From Cyathus striatus (Eukaryota; Basidiomycota; Agaricomycetes; Agaricales; Nidulariaceae), in assembly GCA_025738555.1 (NCBI GenBank), contig JAOVFP010000013.1, positions 992,001 to 1,056,000 on the forward strand: a DNA stretch of 64,000 nt, read 5' to 3'. Positions 1-11,915 of the stretch are shown here, piece after piece (the stretch's first letter is position 1; each line of letters opens with the position of its first letter). The position numbers were made by a program, and so were the translations under genes. The notes under the pieces were generated by a model. That model ran no database searches. It was not told the origin of the DNA and was given only the letters and a program-made list of their open reading frames with translations.

Positions 1-740
1 AACAGTGGAGTCTCCTGTGCGGTATGCAGAAGCAGGCGAAACCGCATGGCGCGAGAGAGGGCGCGAAGTGGGAGAGAACACCATGAATGAAGATAGGAAG
101 GCGAAAGCCTATACACGCACAAATCCCATAGTTTTCACGCGTTTGGGCTAAACACAGCATAGAGAAAACCATTCAATGGTGCTCGGAAAGCCTTGCGCGA
201 TAAAGCAGCAAAGGAAGAACATAGGGGGGCAGAGCAGGAACTTCGGTAGAGCGACAGAGAAAGCGAGAGGGGGGTATCTCTCTGTTTCTGTCTCTTTCCA
301 GAAGCCGCAGTAACCCGACACTCTACCACCTGCAACCTGAACCGGCCCATATCTCACCCAGACCAGAAAGTCCACCCCGAGCCAGGCTCCGACCTATATG
401 CACCGTATACGCCACTCTGATTCATCGTGCTCGTTGCTCGCGACTCGGGTTAACGGGGGGCAGGTGAAAGGTCTACCGCTACCGCTACATCTACATTGCC
501 AAAAAATAAAGGTGGAAGATTACGAAGGCTATCCTGCTCTCTCTGACATGCGTATGATTGGCCTAACGTCCACTCAGGACAGAATAATCAAACCCCTTCT
601 CCTCAGTGACGCAACGCAACACAGGCCCTGCCAAAAGCGCTTTCTCCCGGTCAACGATGATACACTGGTCCGGTAATGCGGCGTCCCCACAATGCCCCCT
701 TCGGCACCCTCACCAAACCCCAAACCCCCAAAATCCAAAA
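1..740. other. No gene recognised
   Basis: Several short open frames overlap on both strands here, but none has a recognisable motif or a convincing exon-intron structure. A run of twelve A precedes the phosphatase pseudogene near 740. I see no RNA gene or repeat in this stretch. Confidence 0.4.
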
Positions 741-784
741 AAAAAAAACTAAGGAGGGAACTCACCGATACCAATAATTCGGCG

Positions 785-1470
785 CACTTCAAAAGGTCAC
801 AGTCGTATTATCCAGCATGAGCTTGTACCTCTTCATCGCGAGCTGGTGGGTGAGCGCGATGTTCATGTATCTGAATTGCTGTGCTGTTGTTAGCGAACGT
901 AGGAGAAGGTTGAAGGTGCGGAATGAAGAGAAGAGTCGCAGGACAGAATAAAGTGAAGTATAGTAACGAAGGTGAAAGACCGCAACACAAAGTGCGTGTG
1001 GTAGATAGTCAAACAAAACAAAGCAGGACAACGGACCTTCGTAACATCCCAACACCACCTCCATACATTGCTGCTCCGGTATTTAGTATTTATGCTGACA
1101 TTCGTCGTAGAATCCATAGACTTGGGTTATTTGGCACGATTCGTGGTTTCCTCGGATTAGAGTTAGAGTTATGTTTTCTGGGTATTGGTCTTTGAAAGTG
1201 AGGAGGATGAGGAAAGTTTCGATGCTGTAGAAGCCTCGGTCCACAAAATCACCTTTAGGGGTGTTAGTTTAGAGAGAGGGGAGAAGGAGAGACGTACCCA
1301 TGAAGAGGTAGTTTGTCTGTGGATAAAAGCCACCTATGCGGAATACTAGTTCCATACGGCCCCAGAACTGTCCATGTACTCTATATCATCATATATCTAC
1401 CCAGCCTCATCAGCACCCCTCAACGAAAGGAAGGAGAATAGACACACGGTAACAGGTGAATCGACGAACT
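785..1470 (-). pseudogene. Decayed PP2A-family (PP4-like) Ser/Thr phosphatase catalytic subunit
   Basis: Read on the minus strand, pieces follow the phosphatase order: SPVTVC (about 1450), HGQF plus FRIGG and TNYLFMG (1298-1376), [10 protein letters not shown] (1252 downward), IRGNHES and [12 protein letters not shown] (to about 1091), NVWRWC, FDYL, then THQLAM and SAPNY (790-870). The variant [10 protein letters not shown] fits PP4 better than PP2A, which usually has GDYVDRGYYS. A 45-base intron (1253-1297) is still clean. It is dead: the Trp before SAPNY is a TGA stop (789-791), a near-duplicate of 7 bases at 1081-1093 shifts the frame, and the central part with the HGGLSP motif is missing. 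Family identity is seen in the motifs; the PP4 assignment is an inference. Confidence 0.85.
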
Positions 1471-1504
1471 GGGTGCAGTGGTAAGAGGGGAAGGAGTGTA
1501 AGGG

Positions 1505-2650
1505 AGCGTGCGGGGTAGCTGTCTGGACTCTGTGATCGTCGTTGCTTTTGTTTATCCCAGAGGCTGGAGCTTGATAGTAAATAATAAGTACAAATAGCTT
1601 CCCACACGTCTTCGACTCGGATCCTCGCTCTTGCCTCGAAACCGTTAACTTGCGAGTCATGAAAACTAAACACATATTGCCTGAAAATATTAAGTAATGC
1701 CAGTATTCGACTCGACAACCAGTGACCATATTAATCTCACGCTGCATCCAAACATTATGATCAAAAACAGCGTTTGAACAGCGTCTGAGAAACGAAGACA
1801 CCAAATGATAAATCCAAGCTTAATTAATGATTTGACGCTCCGTTAGTACTTTACATAAGCAAAGTGATCATCTGCTCAAGCAGCTTCTTCACTTTTACAA
1901 TAGGACTTTACAACACTCCCCACATGTTCTAATTAGTATTCAACATGCAAGTATCACAATAACCTATAACAAGTAGGGAAAATGCAAGGGAAACCAAACG
2001 TGCTCCAACAATTAAGTAGTACATACTATGGCACTCCACTAACCGCCAACTGGCTTGAACTAGGCTGTGTAGTATCTGAGCAGCGCACAGCAAATCATAC
2101 TAGTGTCAAGAATCTATCACCGCAGGAAATTGCTTCTATAAGCACGAAGATGTGATAAAAATATGATGAAGATATTTTAAAATCAATAATATTGAGAAGA
2201 TATGACGAAAATATTTTGATTTCATCATATCTTCTCGATATCATCAGAGGAGATAGGAGCAGTTGCCCGCGGTGTATTCTGCTCCGTGTAATATAAATTG
2301 ATAATCAGACACAGTGGAGTCGTCGAGTCCTCGGATGCTACTGAATCAGAACTCCAAGTTGATTATCATTTGCATCAAATGAAAAAATCATTACTACCAT
2401 CCAATGTCGTAGATGTTTCAAACCCAGATATTGAAGCATACTTAGGGTTATGATGATTATCTCAATCGGCGTCGGAGTCCAGCATGCTAAAAATAAACAT
2501 TGTCCCTTCTATAAATCCACCAAAATGTGGTCCCGGTAGTTACTCAGAGCTGGCCTCTGACAACCTTTACCTCCTCAAAGCAGGTCTTTGCAGAACTCGT
2601 AACAGCATTTAATTATTCTTCATTCCATTGTATAGGTTAGCACTTAGTAA
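1505..2650. other. No gene recognised; AT-rich, one hairpin
   Basis: The 5' part may hold decayed upstream exons of the phosphatase, because open minus-strand frames continue to about 1804, but I cannot align them. The rest is AT-rich and stop-filled apart from the hairpin at 2194-2236. Confidence 0.4.
2194..2236. repeat. Imperfect inverted repeat (hairpin)
   Basis: Two 17-base arms starting GAGAAGATATGA pair with one mismatch around a 9-base loop. A further half-copy of the arm lies just upstream (2161-2180), so this may be a small nested palindrome. No gene is attached to it. Confidence 0.6.
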
Positions 2651-2706
2651 CTTTGTGTGCTTAGGATCTCATTCTGACAATGCGCGACATGCCGCTATAG
2701 CTATAA

Positions 2707-3339
2707 ATGAAGGTCTTCTGGCTAGCATCCACCCTCCTTGCGTTGTCAACATCCATCGCTGGTATACCATTATCAAGCAAGGATGACAATCCTACAGCGC
2801 CGAAAGCTCCATCGAATGTCTGGACGAATCGCCCATCTATAATAATGCAACCTGGCTCTAGCACCATCTGGAAAAGGGCACCTACATCAGGTGATGCACA
2901 GGTGACTTCACCTCAAACAGGGTCATCAGCAGCTGGAAGTTCAGCATCGGGTGGTGGCAGTGGGACAAAAGGGAAACAGAAGAAAAAGAAAACCGAGTGG
3001 ATAACACTTGACCTTAACTCTGAACTTTCCTTGGGCCTCGACAAAGGAAAAAATGCAATAATGCCAGGAGAGATAAAAGGAGTTCCGTTGGAGAGACCCT
3101 CTGAGAGCGGAGTAAGTTATTAATTTGGGGTTGCATTTAAACTAATCTGATTTGTGTTAAAGATCGACATGCATCCTGGAGTAGTTATAGGGCAAAGTCC
3201 CGAAAATGCCAAAAACGTCGATGTTTTGACAACAACACATAAAGTTCCACAAGATAGACATGGTAATGACTTATGGCAAAAGGAGAACGTCAAAGATACC
3301 CAAGATTATGATATCCATCAGGAAAAAACGACAAGGTGA
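2707..3339 (+). CDS. Small secreted protein, one intron
   Basis: I read two exons, 2707-3111 and 3163-3339, giving 193 residues. The 51-base intron has a GTAAGT donor, an internal CTAAT branch site and an AAG acceptor, and keeps the frame. The N-terminus has a typical signal peptide: MK, a hydrophobic core to about residue 17, and an AG cleavage site. The mature part is hydrophilic, with a Ser/Gly-rich stretch and a lysine cluster (KGKQKKKK) near residue 95, and it has no cysteines. The product is probably exported. I recognise no family, so a role such as effector or wall protein would be a guess. The ATG opens directly before the signal peptide, which supports this start. Confidence 0.6.
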
Positions 3340-4620
3340 TGTAGTGTTCCATAGTCTGTATAGTAGCCATAGTCGGCTAGACAAGTCCCCAATACTTAGA
3401 TTCACATAGTCACCTGCCCTCCTATTGTAGATCGGGATAGACCATATAGCCGAGGTGGCTATCTCGGTAGATCCACATGGCCATGCAGGTTGAAATATAG
3501 CAACACTTGTCTATCGTGCTATGGAGATATATAGACAAGGATAGACCACCTCCAATCAATGCTATTCCATATTTGCATTTTGCAATAATACATACACCCC
3601 GCCAAAAAATGAACAATAAAATCAAATATATTAGGGTAGTAGTACTTATACAGGAGACAACTACGTAGTAGGTACAGGAACAATTACCACCCACCTGTGA
3701 GCAACCTCACTAGTACTAACTCATGAAAGATATATCAAGGTAGTGCTGGCAGTTATTCGCGGTGCAGGATACATTCAAAAGGAATATAGAGGACACAGGA
3801 GAAGGGAATGGGGTCAAAGCATCTTCGATACAGGTGGAAAAAGCGAAGTGTTAGTGTTCATGCAGCTCATACAGCATTGATGGAGAACATGAGGATCTTG
3901 AGGAAAGTATCAGAGAGGGACGTGCCAGAGGTGAGCTATGCACAGGGAACCAGAAGCATGAGGTTGTTTCACAGTGTGAGAGGAGGTGAAGGTATGGAGG
4001 ATCGATGACATAGGCTGGACAGAGGAGGGGGATTTGAGGAAGGTGACGAAGAGGGAGAGGCCCTTAGTGGGAGAGGTAGGTGTTTAGAATGTGGTCTGGA
4101 ATTGATACAAGTTAGCAAAAGAAACATAAAGCGTACAAGGGCAAACTTACAAGTTTTCCACTTGCAATAGTCATCTTGTCAGTGTGAAGAACATAAGACA
4201 GAGGGTGAAACTGAAGGTTGAAGACACTCACATTAGAAACATCCTATACTATGATCACGAAATCTGAGAATGATGTTCTGAAAGTCGAGACGAAGCCAGA
4301 GAAGAGAGGTAAAGAGAGGGGAGGGAGAGGCAGGGAGACAGGATGATGGTGGATGCGAAATTACCTTGCTTGGCAAGGTTTCTGGGACCCAAAATGAAGC
4401 CTTTTTGTGTGTGTGTGACGTGATGGTCATTTTTCTCAGGCTATCTCAATATTAACATACCTATCCACATACACTTCACCCACATACATCTCACCCACAT
4501 ACACTTCATATCTCGACGTTTGTTATTAATCTCTCTATGAATGGCCTCTGGTCAACAACCCATTCGGATTCATACAAATTGCCTTATGTACCTATCAATG
4601 AACGTATTAACTGAATTCTT
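3340..4620. other. No gene recognised
   Basis: Short open frames occur on both strands, for example 3808-4008 plus and 4233-4430 minus. One minus-strand stretch around 4150-4230 ends in a good donor (GTAAGT), and an acceptor follows near 4110, so decayed exons are possible. The joined frames close quickly and no motif is visible. Confidence 0.35.
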
Positions 4621-4624
4621 GATC

Positions 4625-5408
4625 ATCTTCAGAGTTCCGACTCATACCTTGGTAATACAAGTTTTCAATGCACTACTGGATTAAGCGGTATTGTTTTACC
4701 CTGTGCATCATACCTTACTTATGATTCCTCAGCAAACTTGTCCTCCGTGGTGAAAATCTCTGGTAACAATTTCCTTTTTACTTCTGATGGTGATTTTGTG
4801 CTGGCCAGGTCGTCCACTGCCAATATCTCGGATACCCTTCTTTCTTTCTCAACCGACATTCCTACGCTTCATCCGTTTGATACACATTATCATTACTTAT
4901 TCAACAATATCAATTGGCTCTCTCCTCTGACGACACCTAGCCATTACTTAAGAGTGCATCATAAATTATTTATGGTTCGTGGTCGTTTTCACTATTAGCT
5001 CAATGCTGACTATGCCTCTTAGCCTGTACCAAATGGTCATCCTGTCCAATTTACTATGGACATTCACGGTGCCTGTATTGATATGTCTACTTTATATTAC
5101 TAATCATTTATCCACAGACTGGTCCAATATTTGCAATTGGCCTGTTCATGAGGATAGAACTCGTGTTGCAATTAATACATTATACGATACACACTCTATT
5201 GCTCGTCCTCTCATTTACAACATGCATGGTGATGTCATTTGACCAGAATTCTATTACAGCAGACTTGTTAATGCGACAGTTGAACTGATCTTCAACCTAC
5301 CTCGTGTTCCATTGGTCACGCATCAGTCTATAGCTCGCAACACTTGTTCTGTTGGTTTGGTAGCGATTCACACAATTGTACCTCCTCCTCAATACAAGGT
5401 CACCCCAT
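4625..5408 (+). pseudogene. Unrecognised family, copy A (degenerate)
   Basis: This is the first of three copies of one protein family (B at 5611-6692, C at 15422-16570). Shared landmarks are YLGN near the start, a block ending in LFTSDGD or FFTSDGC, HKLFM before intron 1, CNWPV after intron 2, then the RLVNATVEL region. Both introns sit at the same places as in copies B and C. The N-terminus has no start in frame and a TGA interrupts the reading near 5240, so it is not functional as written. No known domain is evident, and no function is proposed. Confidence 0.55.
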
Positions 5409-5610
5409 GACTGATGCATGTTCTTGATCAACTAGATCCATTGGAAAGTATTCCAATAGATTGGTAAACGTGTTACATCTTTGTACGCTATTGTACATTT
5501 AAATTGTGACCTCGATTATTAAGTTAACAGCTCCACTTATAAGCATATGTCATTTTACTTATCATTCTTTGCTTTGTTTTTTACTTTTATATCATCATTC
5601 TCTCTTGACA

Positions 5611-6692
5611 TTATGTCCTCCATTCTCATTGCTACTATGGACGAATACCTCGAGAACGTCCACCAAAGTCTCTTGGAAACAGGTACATACCTTGGCAATA
5701 GCCTGTTCCATCAAATAGTGGGGTGGCATATTTTGGATAACGTCTACAAAGTTGTTCAGACAACTGCCGATTTGGATCTCTCACCCATTCCTGATGACGA
5801 TTTCGATGACTTCGTTCGTCCTGTTGATCCTCAAGTCGCAAGTCTCAGTGCGGTGATCAACGTGCATGAAAATGACTTTTTCTTTACCTCTGATGGCTGT
5901 TTTACTGGTTGTGTGCAAAATTTTGATCAGTTAACACTTACGTTATCTGGAGGCATTCCAAGTATCAATCCTTTTAGATCAAATTATTCAACCACAGTTG
6001 ATAATATGAGATGGCTCCTTGCGCAGACTGGGGAAGAGGAGAACGAAGAAGGCATTCTTGTTGGCTCTCCCCTTTCTCCTCGAATCAAAATAAGACATAA
6101 ATTATTCATGGTGCATATAATTATTACTCAATACTTGCTATATTCACAACTTTTCTCTGTAGCCTGAACCTGAGATTAGCAATGATTACAATTCGAATGG
6201 CATGTGGCTTTTCTACTGCCTCTTCTTTTCTCATTACTAGTTTCAGATTATTATCTATTGCAGAACTGGCCTGTAACCACTCAGGCAGCTCGTAACGGAA
6301 TGTCTATGCTCCACGGTACTCATAGAATTAACCGTCCTGAAATCTACGATGTCAACGGTTATGATATTCATCTGTCTGAATATTGACATCATTTGGTCAA
6401 TGCAACTGTGGAGATAGATTTTGAACTCTCCTACTTGCCTGTTCATCTTAGAGTGCCAGGAGGCGATGCATATTCGGCTGATCTTGTGGCAATCCGTACT
6501 ATCATTCCTCCTCCTCCTGTATCCGTGGCTCCCTTTCCTATTGTATTCTCCAATTTACCTCCTCCCTCTACCGGTACCAATTATCCTTTACACTATTCTG
6601 TTAGTCACAGTCGTAACACTGTTACCACCTTTCACCAAAACAAAATGAATCTGGCTTGGGAAAATGACCCAGTCCCTCGTCTTCAGATGTAG
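5611..6692 (+). pseudogene. Unrecognised family, copy B (one nonsense codon)
   Basis: I read three exons, about 5611-6110, 6163-6199 and 6247-6692. The introns are 52 and 47 bases, the second with a GC donor. The reading is open except for one TGA near 6384, where copy C has Arg (LYRTRLL against EY-stop-HHLV). The N-terminal part is acidic (DDDFDD near residue 65). The C-terminus is rich in Pro/Val and differs from copy C. The copy lies about 200 bases after copy A on the same strand, suggesting tandem duplication. It belongs to the same unknown family; no membrane segment or catalytic motif is visible. Confidence 0.6.
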
Positions 6693-7770
6693 CCTATCTG
6701 TTCATGTTATTAAATATGTTATTTGTACCATCAGCTTTTTATCATTGCAATTTCTATTGTAAAAGCGATATGATAAGTCTTTGGTCGATTCACATCTACA
6801 TAAAATATGTCCATAATGCGAAAGTATCCCTTTCACACTGTGTTCCATAAAGTCTATTGTATATTGCTTAATTCTTTTCCTGTCCTCCTATTCCAACAGG
6901 AACATCGTCATAGAAATTAGTTCAAGGACACATTCAATTGAATATCGGTCATTTTCCAATATATTAAATATGCTTTTTTCCCTTTTACCAGATACAAAGT
7001 AATCCATCTAAATAATACCTTGCAATCATACATCGTTGGTGTAAATTTCTCTCAATATGCTGTACATTTCTCTTCTTCTATCTTTTAGTCTTTCCACTCT
7101 AATTCATCCTACAGGCTCGGATGTCCTATGTGCAAAGTGTCATTCCCATCTCTGATAATTTCAACACTGCTACTACCACTCCCATTACCGTCTACTGCGC
7201 CTTCAAGTACTCCCAGACCAACCTCGAGAACTGGGTCATCTTTCTCGGTGTACATCATCGGCCATCCTTTATCACTAAAGCTCTCCACAACAGCGCATTT
7301 ATTGCTCTCAATCATGTCAGAAATCTGACTGGCCAAAACACAAAATCCAATGTGGTACGTCAAGCACCCACTTTCCCAATCTCCTTGCTCGAATATCATT
7401 TAGGAAAAAGGACCACAATCTAGTACATCTCCACACAAATGTCGAGTAGGACCACCTGTAAAACACTCGAATGGTTCATCTGTGGCAGGATGAGGGCGTA
7501 CCGTAAGTAATATAACCCTTGAAAACAATTAGACATTGTTAAATGAAAACAAACTAGAGCATACTTACCTCTTTCCGCATCAATATTCATTCAATATTCA
7601 ATCTCCACCTTGGTTGCTCAATTATCGACACCACCTGCAAAACACTCAGAAGGATCATTGGTGATGAGATGAGGGCGCACCATATGTAACTCCAAACCCT
7701 GGCTCTGGGGATATCATGGAACTCATAGGGAGCCCACCTGCAAAATTGGTCGTCTAAGGGGAAGAGGTTC
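6693..7770. other. No clear gene; imperfect direct repeat
   Basis: About 60 bases at 7449-7510 are repeated imperfectly at 7625-7690. Read on the minus strand, both encode a peptide like RPHPATDEPFECF, so this may be a duplicated exon of a lost gene. Open frames at 7109-7423 exist on both strands, and I cannot choose between them. Upstream, 6700-7090 is AT-rich with nothing recognisable. Confidence 0.4.
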
Positions 7771-7772
7771 CG

Positions 7773-8321
7773 TTGACTATGAATGGTTGTCATTGTCCCT
7801 TGTGGTGGCCCACCGCACTGTCTGACAAGGTTCGAGCGAAGATGTTTAGAAGGATCAATAGGCAGGAGTTTGTCCTCCAATGCACATTAGCGATATGCCT
7901 GGGACTTCTGGCTACGATCTATACTACTACTTCTGGTCCCCCTGGTCCAGATGGTAAACAGTCCCGAAGACTGAGGCTGACATATAACAGCTCTGGTATT
8001 GTGGATTTTGGTGTTGTTAAAGGTGTAGTGGATGTTAAATCTCAGGACCAGCTCTTGTTCTACTACATTACAACTGAAGAATTAGAGTTTGGTCAACAGC
8101 CTGAAGATCATTACTGGATCTATTTCACCACGTTCAAAGGGGAAGAGATTACACTGGACTGCAACATGTTTCCATTCAACTTCTCCCTCTTGGTCGACTC
8201 TGCTCCTTGTGTGGGATACGGCATTCCCGATCTTGGGCTTGTAACCGCCTACTTCCGAGACAGAGAACAAAGCATCTATGCACCAATGATATGGGGGTTG
8301 GTAGAAGGATGGATTGTATGA
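7773..8321 (+). CDS. Hypothetical protein fragment
   Basis: This is an uninterrupted 182-residue frame. The second half, with PEDHYWIYFTT, GEEITLDCNMF and LGLVTAYFRDRE, has the look of a conserved basidiomycete hypothetical protein that I can only recall generally. The stretch around LAICLGLLATIY is hydrophobic. The C-terminus ends abruptly and there is no intron, so this may be a fragment left in a repeat-rich area. It abuts a PHD-finger remnant on the opposite strand. I cannot assign a function. Confidence 0.4.
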   Translation: MTMNGCHCPLWWPTALSDKVRAKMFRRINRQEFVLQCTLAICLGLLATIYTTTSGPPGPDGKQSRRLRLTYNSSGIVDFGVVKGVVDVKSQDQLLFYYITTEELEFGQQPEDHYWIYFTTFKGEEITLDCNMFPFNFSLLVDSAPCVGYGIPDLGLVTAYFRDREQSIYAPMIWGLVEGWIV

Positions 8322-8384
8322 TCAAATCATACATGGTTCTCCCATAGTTGGTACAAAGGTCAGTTCTCAGATTCAGTGAAGGTG

Positions 8385-8695
8385 ACCGGCTCTTTTGACA
8401 AATTTTGCAATACCACGGGCCCTCTTCTCGTATAAGCTTGGCAATATTTTTTATGCCTATACACTGTATGTGGTACCAAGTTTCACAACTATCACATTGT
8501 ACAATGTCTGTTATCTCTTCCATTACAGATGCATACAACTTCATTGTCACTGTCATCCCTTGATTCCTGCTGCCTTCTCTGATGCCGATAAGACAGTGTC
8601 CTAACACTTCGCTTAGACAACAGGGCAGCCCTAGCATTTGTGGGATCGCTTGGACAGATGCTCTGCTTCTTTGTATGAGTGGTTCTTGTGTCCAC
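8385..8695 (-). pseudogene. PHD zinc-finger fragment, frameshifted
   Basis: On the minus strand a basic Ser/Arg-rich leader runs into VVCICNGRD. After a shift of frame near 8500 it continues as VQCDSCETWYHIQC and ends PWYCKICQ. Together these give the Cys4-His-Cys3 pattern of a PHD finger, a chromatin-reader module that usually binds histone H3 tails. The frameshift separates the first two cysteines from the rest. No larger protein surrounds it, so it is a fragment and probably not expressed as a working finger. Confidence 0.7.
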
Positions 8696-8699
8696 GGAG

Positions 8700-9017
8700 T
8701 ACGCGAGTAAAGGAACCTAAACTGTTTTGATAAGTATGTGATCCCTTTAACTTATTTCCCACTGTACTACATTACTGAACCACTTTAATATCAGTACTCA
8801 TTTCCGATAGTGCCAAATACCCTTTGATATATGTACACATACGAGTGAGACAGTGGCAGTAACGGAGCAACTGAGTGATGGATTCCTATGCTGATTATTC
8901 CCCGGGCTCACTATTATCAAAATGAAAACTACTACTATCCGTTTGCAACCTTTAGTCCCTTGTATAAAATAAGTGTTATGTGTCTTTCTTTCTATGCATA
9001 CTTGTTACATTATCAAT
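8700..9017. other. Flank beyond the Helitron helicase end
   Basis: This is AT-rich and has no open frame of note. If the Helitron is complete, its 3' terminus should lie here or further left, but I find no convincing hairpin followed by CTRR on the minus strand. Confidence 0.3.
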
Positions 9018-11663
9018 TTATACTGACATATTCTCCTCCCACCATGTATTCTTTTGCAATTTCTCATCAGATCGGCTATTCCACCATGCTTTAGTTTTAG
9101 CATCCAACCGTTCAAGTTGGTCATCTTCCTCAAGCAATTCGGTATCATGTGATTGCAAGAAAAGAGATTCATTGAAATCTCTCAACAACCTAATAGAAGA
9201 TCGACCTGTCCCTCTCGACAAAGCCATGTATAAATTGAAAAGGCTAAGAAGTCCTGTAGGAGGTGAGGCAATGTCCACCATAACATTTGGAATGGTTTGA
9301 CCCTGTGCTCGATAGTCCGTAAATGCATATGCAGGTGTCATTGGAAACTGTCGTCATCGAACAACTCTTTTTTGTTGTTTACCATCAATCAAAATTGCAA
9401 TTTCAAATCCTTTGGCTTGGGGTTCTACTGGAATTACGGATTCATCAAGTCCCTCCAATCTTGTCATTTGAGTACGCACAAGTTTAACCAGAATATATTC
9501 TGGAACATGTTTCAGTTCAACTACTGGCATTGTAGGATCTATAATCTCATCTCGATGAAAAATAATATCAATTATCTCGCCTCGTGCTCTGTTGATAATA
9601 TCAAGATCCGTTTTGACGTTTTGGGTTACCATTACCTTCATACCTAACGCTAAGTGTATTTCCTGTGGCAGTATGTTTTTCTTTTTACATTTCTTCTTTC
9701 CTTTTGGGAACATGCTCTGAACAACTGCGTATTCCTCTGCCAAATTCAATTTCCTTCAACATATTGTATCATCCGCCCTGCAAATGAAAAGTTGACAGTG
9801 TCTGTATTCGCAATGCTTCATTACTGCAAATTTGTTCCACTCTTGTCGAACTCCATGACGTGGAGTTACTAGACACATGTCATTCCATGGAGGTTTATTA
9901 TAATCGGTAGGCATATGAGTGTTATTTGTGACAACAAGTTCACATAACATCACCACATCTGCTGTTTCCACTAGTCCCATCCGCAAACATTGAAGAAAAG
10001 CACACCATTCAGGATCATTAACCCTAACCTGTTCTCGAAGTATAACCACAGTATTAAATTGTTCATAAATCGTACGACCAACTTGGGACATATCTGAATC
10101 AGACACTCTGGAAGGATTATAAAGTGGTTTGTGCTTTCCAGCTGCTACTGGTGGAAATTGATGAAGGTCTCCACACATTATCACGTTAACGTCTCCAAAA
10201 CTATTGAAATCAGTTGCATTGTTCATACCAGGATCCTCTACCCCTCCTGCGCACCTTCCAATACCAATTCTTCTAGATAAATTGGCAAGAAAGGTTTTGG
10301 ATATCATTGAATATTCATCAATTATCAAATAGGAATAAGGTTTCCAATATTCCTGTAACTTTTTCTTCGTTTCGTCGCTTACACCTTCACCATTCAGAGT
10401 GATTAAGCCTATGTGATGCAGGGTTTGTCCATCTACTATTGATGCAGCAACACCTGTAAATGCTGCTTTTAATAGTATTCCCGACACGTTCTGCTGTCCA
10501 AATGCCTGTGTAACAGTTTGAATAACCCAAGATTTGCCAGTACCACCCTCTCCAAATATTATCATTCGCAATGCTGAAAGTTTTATTCCTGAAAGTATTT
10601 GATCCAGATGAGATACTATAATTTGATGTGCTCGCAGTTGATCAACCTTAAGCATTGTTAACTCTACAGGTTGTAAAGCAGCCTCAGCAATTGTATTCAT
10701 GTCAATTGGTACATTGTCATATTCATAATGGGTTACAGTTCCATGATTGTCTGACATACTGTCTGATTGAACAACCACTGTACCACTGTCATGTGTTAAT
10801 TCTGATTCAGGAGTCGGATTATTATGATTGGTCTCCATTTGGAGTTTCCATTTATTCAAATTGTTCATCATACTTTGTAATGCTCTTGTAATGGTAACTT
10901 TATTGGGATTGATTGTCCATGTAGAGGTGCTGTCATTATGAAAAATTTTTGCCTTTATAGCAATATCAACAGCATCGGCACCATATTTTGCTTCCCCCCA
11001 AGATTTCTTGGATGCAATCAATCTCTGCAACCCTTCTGGTGTGTACTCGTCATCATCTTGATTTTCAAACTCTACATCTTCGTTCAATTCATTTTGTCCA
11101 TAGTTATCAATATTGTTGCAACCAGTTTTGTTAAGAAAATGGGGATTATTTCCTTCATCTATAGCTGCTTCATGGTCTCTTCTTGCTGCAGCCTTGCTTT
11201 CATGAAAGTATTGAATACCAGAAATGACTCGTTTCACTTGATAGGAAGCACCATTAATAAATTGTTGGAAACTATCCTCCCAAGTTTCACTTGCTAATTT
11301 CAGATCTGTAAATAAATTTCTCCAAGGCTTAAGAAGAACCAGCATGCATGCACAATAGAAATCTCAAATATCTTCATCATCACTATGTGGAAAATATGGA
11401 CCTAAAAAATTTGGAAGATTAGAGTGCCCAGCTGAACGAATAATGTGTTGCTTTTTCATATAAAGTGGATGTCCCTCTCTATACTGAACACGAATGTTCC
11501 TTTTCCACCCACGACTAATTTGCCCACTGTCCTGATTGTTATTGTGATCAATCAAAGGTTGAAAATCAACTTCGTAAGTGTCAACGAAATATTTCATCAT
11601 ACTGTACTCCTCTAATTCATTTCCATGAAAGCAGTAATCTGTTACTTGGCATTTTTTACCCAA
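9018..11663 (-). pseudogene. Helitron helicase domain (Pif1-like), with nonsense codons
   Basis: The segment continues the Helitron polypeptide after the Rep domain. In the open stretch 9756-11345 I see Walker A GEGGTGKS (residues 265-272), Walker B IIDEYSM (341-347) and GDLHQFPPV (392-400), all typical of SF1B Pif1 helicases that unwind DNA during rolling-circle transposition. The C-terminal part has YAFTDYRAQGQT and LYMALSRGTGR (9018-9341), matching helicase motifs V-VI. In-frame TGA stops fall at 11364-11366, about 9757 and 9354-9356, the first and last where Arg is expected. There are no internal frameshifts in this half, so the element died fairly recently. Confidence 0.9.
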
Positions 11664-11915
11664 ACGACCAACTTCATCACTCTGAAGGGTAATTACTTCA
11701 TCCTCAGGCTAGTCAAATGATTATCACTTTTTGTCTTATTCAAATTATACAAACAATATTCACATCGGTTGCACAACCATCCGTATTCTCTTCATGTAAG
11801 TTGACATTGTTTGTATTTTGTTCACTGGTAACTGATGTGGTATTTGTTTCGGAAGGTTCGTTGTATACATATGTTCCTCTCTGACTACTCAATTAATTAG
11901 TACTTTTGCACAACC
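11664..11915 (-). other. Linker between Rep and helicase parts
   Basis: Minus-strand frames on both sides point to one polypeptide. A GTGAAT donor and a TGACTAG acceptor near 11705-11770 could mark an intron, joining an Asn/Thr/Glu-rich linker to the acidic stretch PEDEVITLQSDEVG just before 11663. This could equally be decay. Confidence 0.35.
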
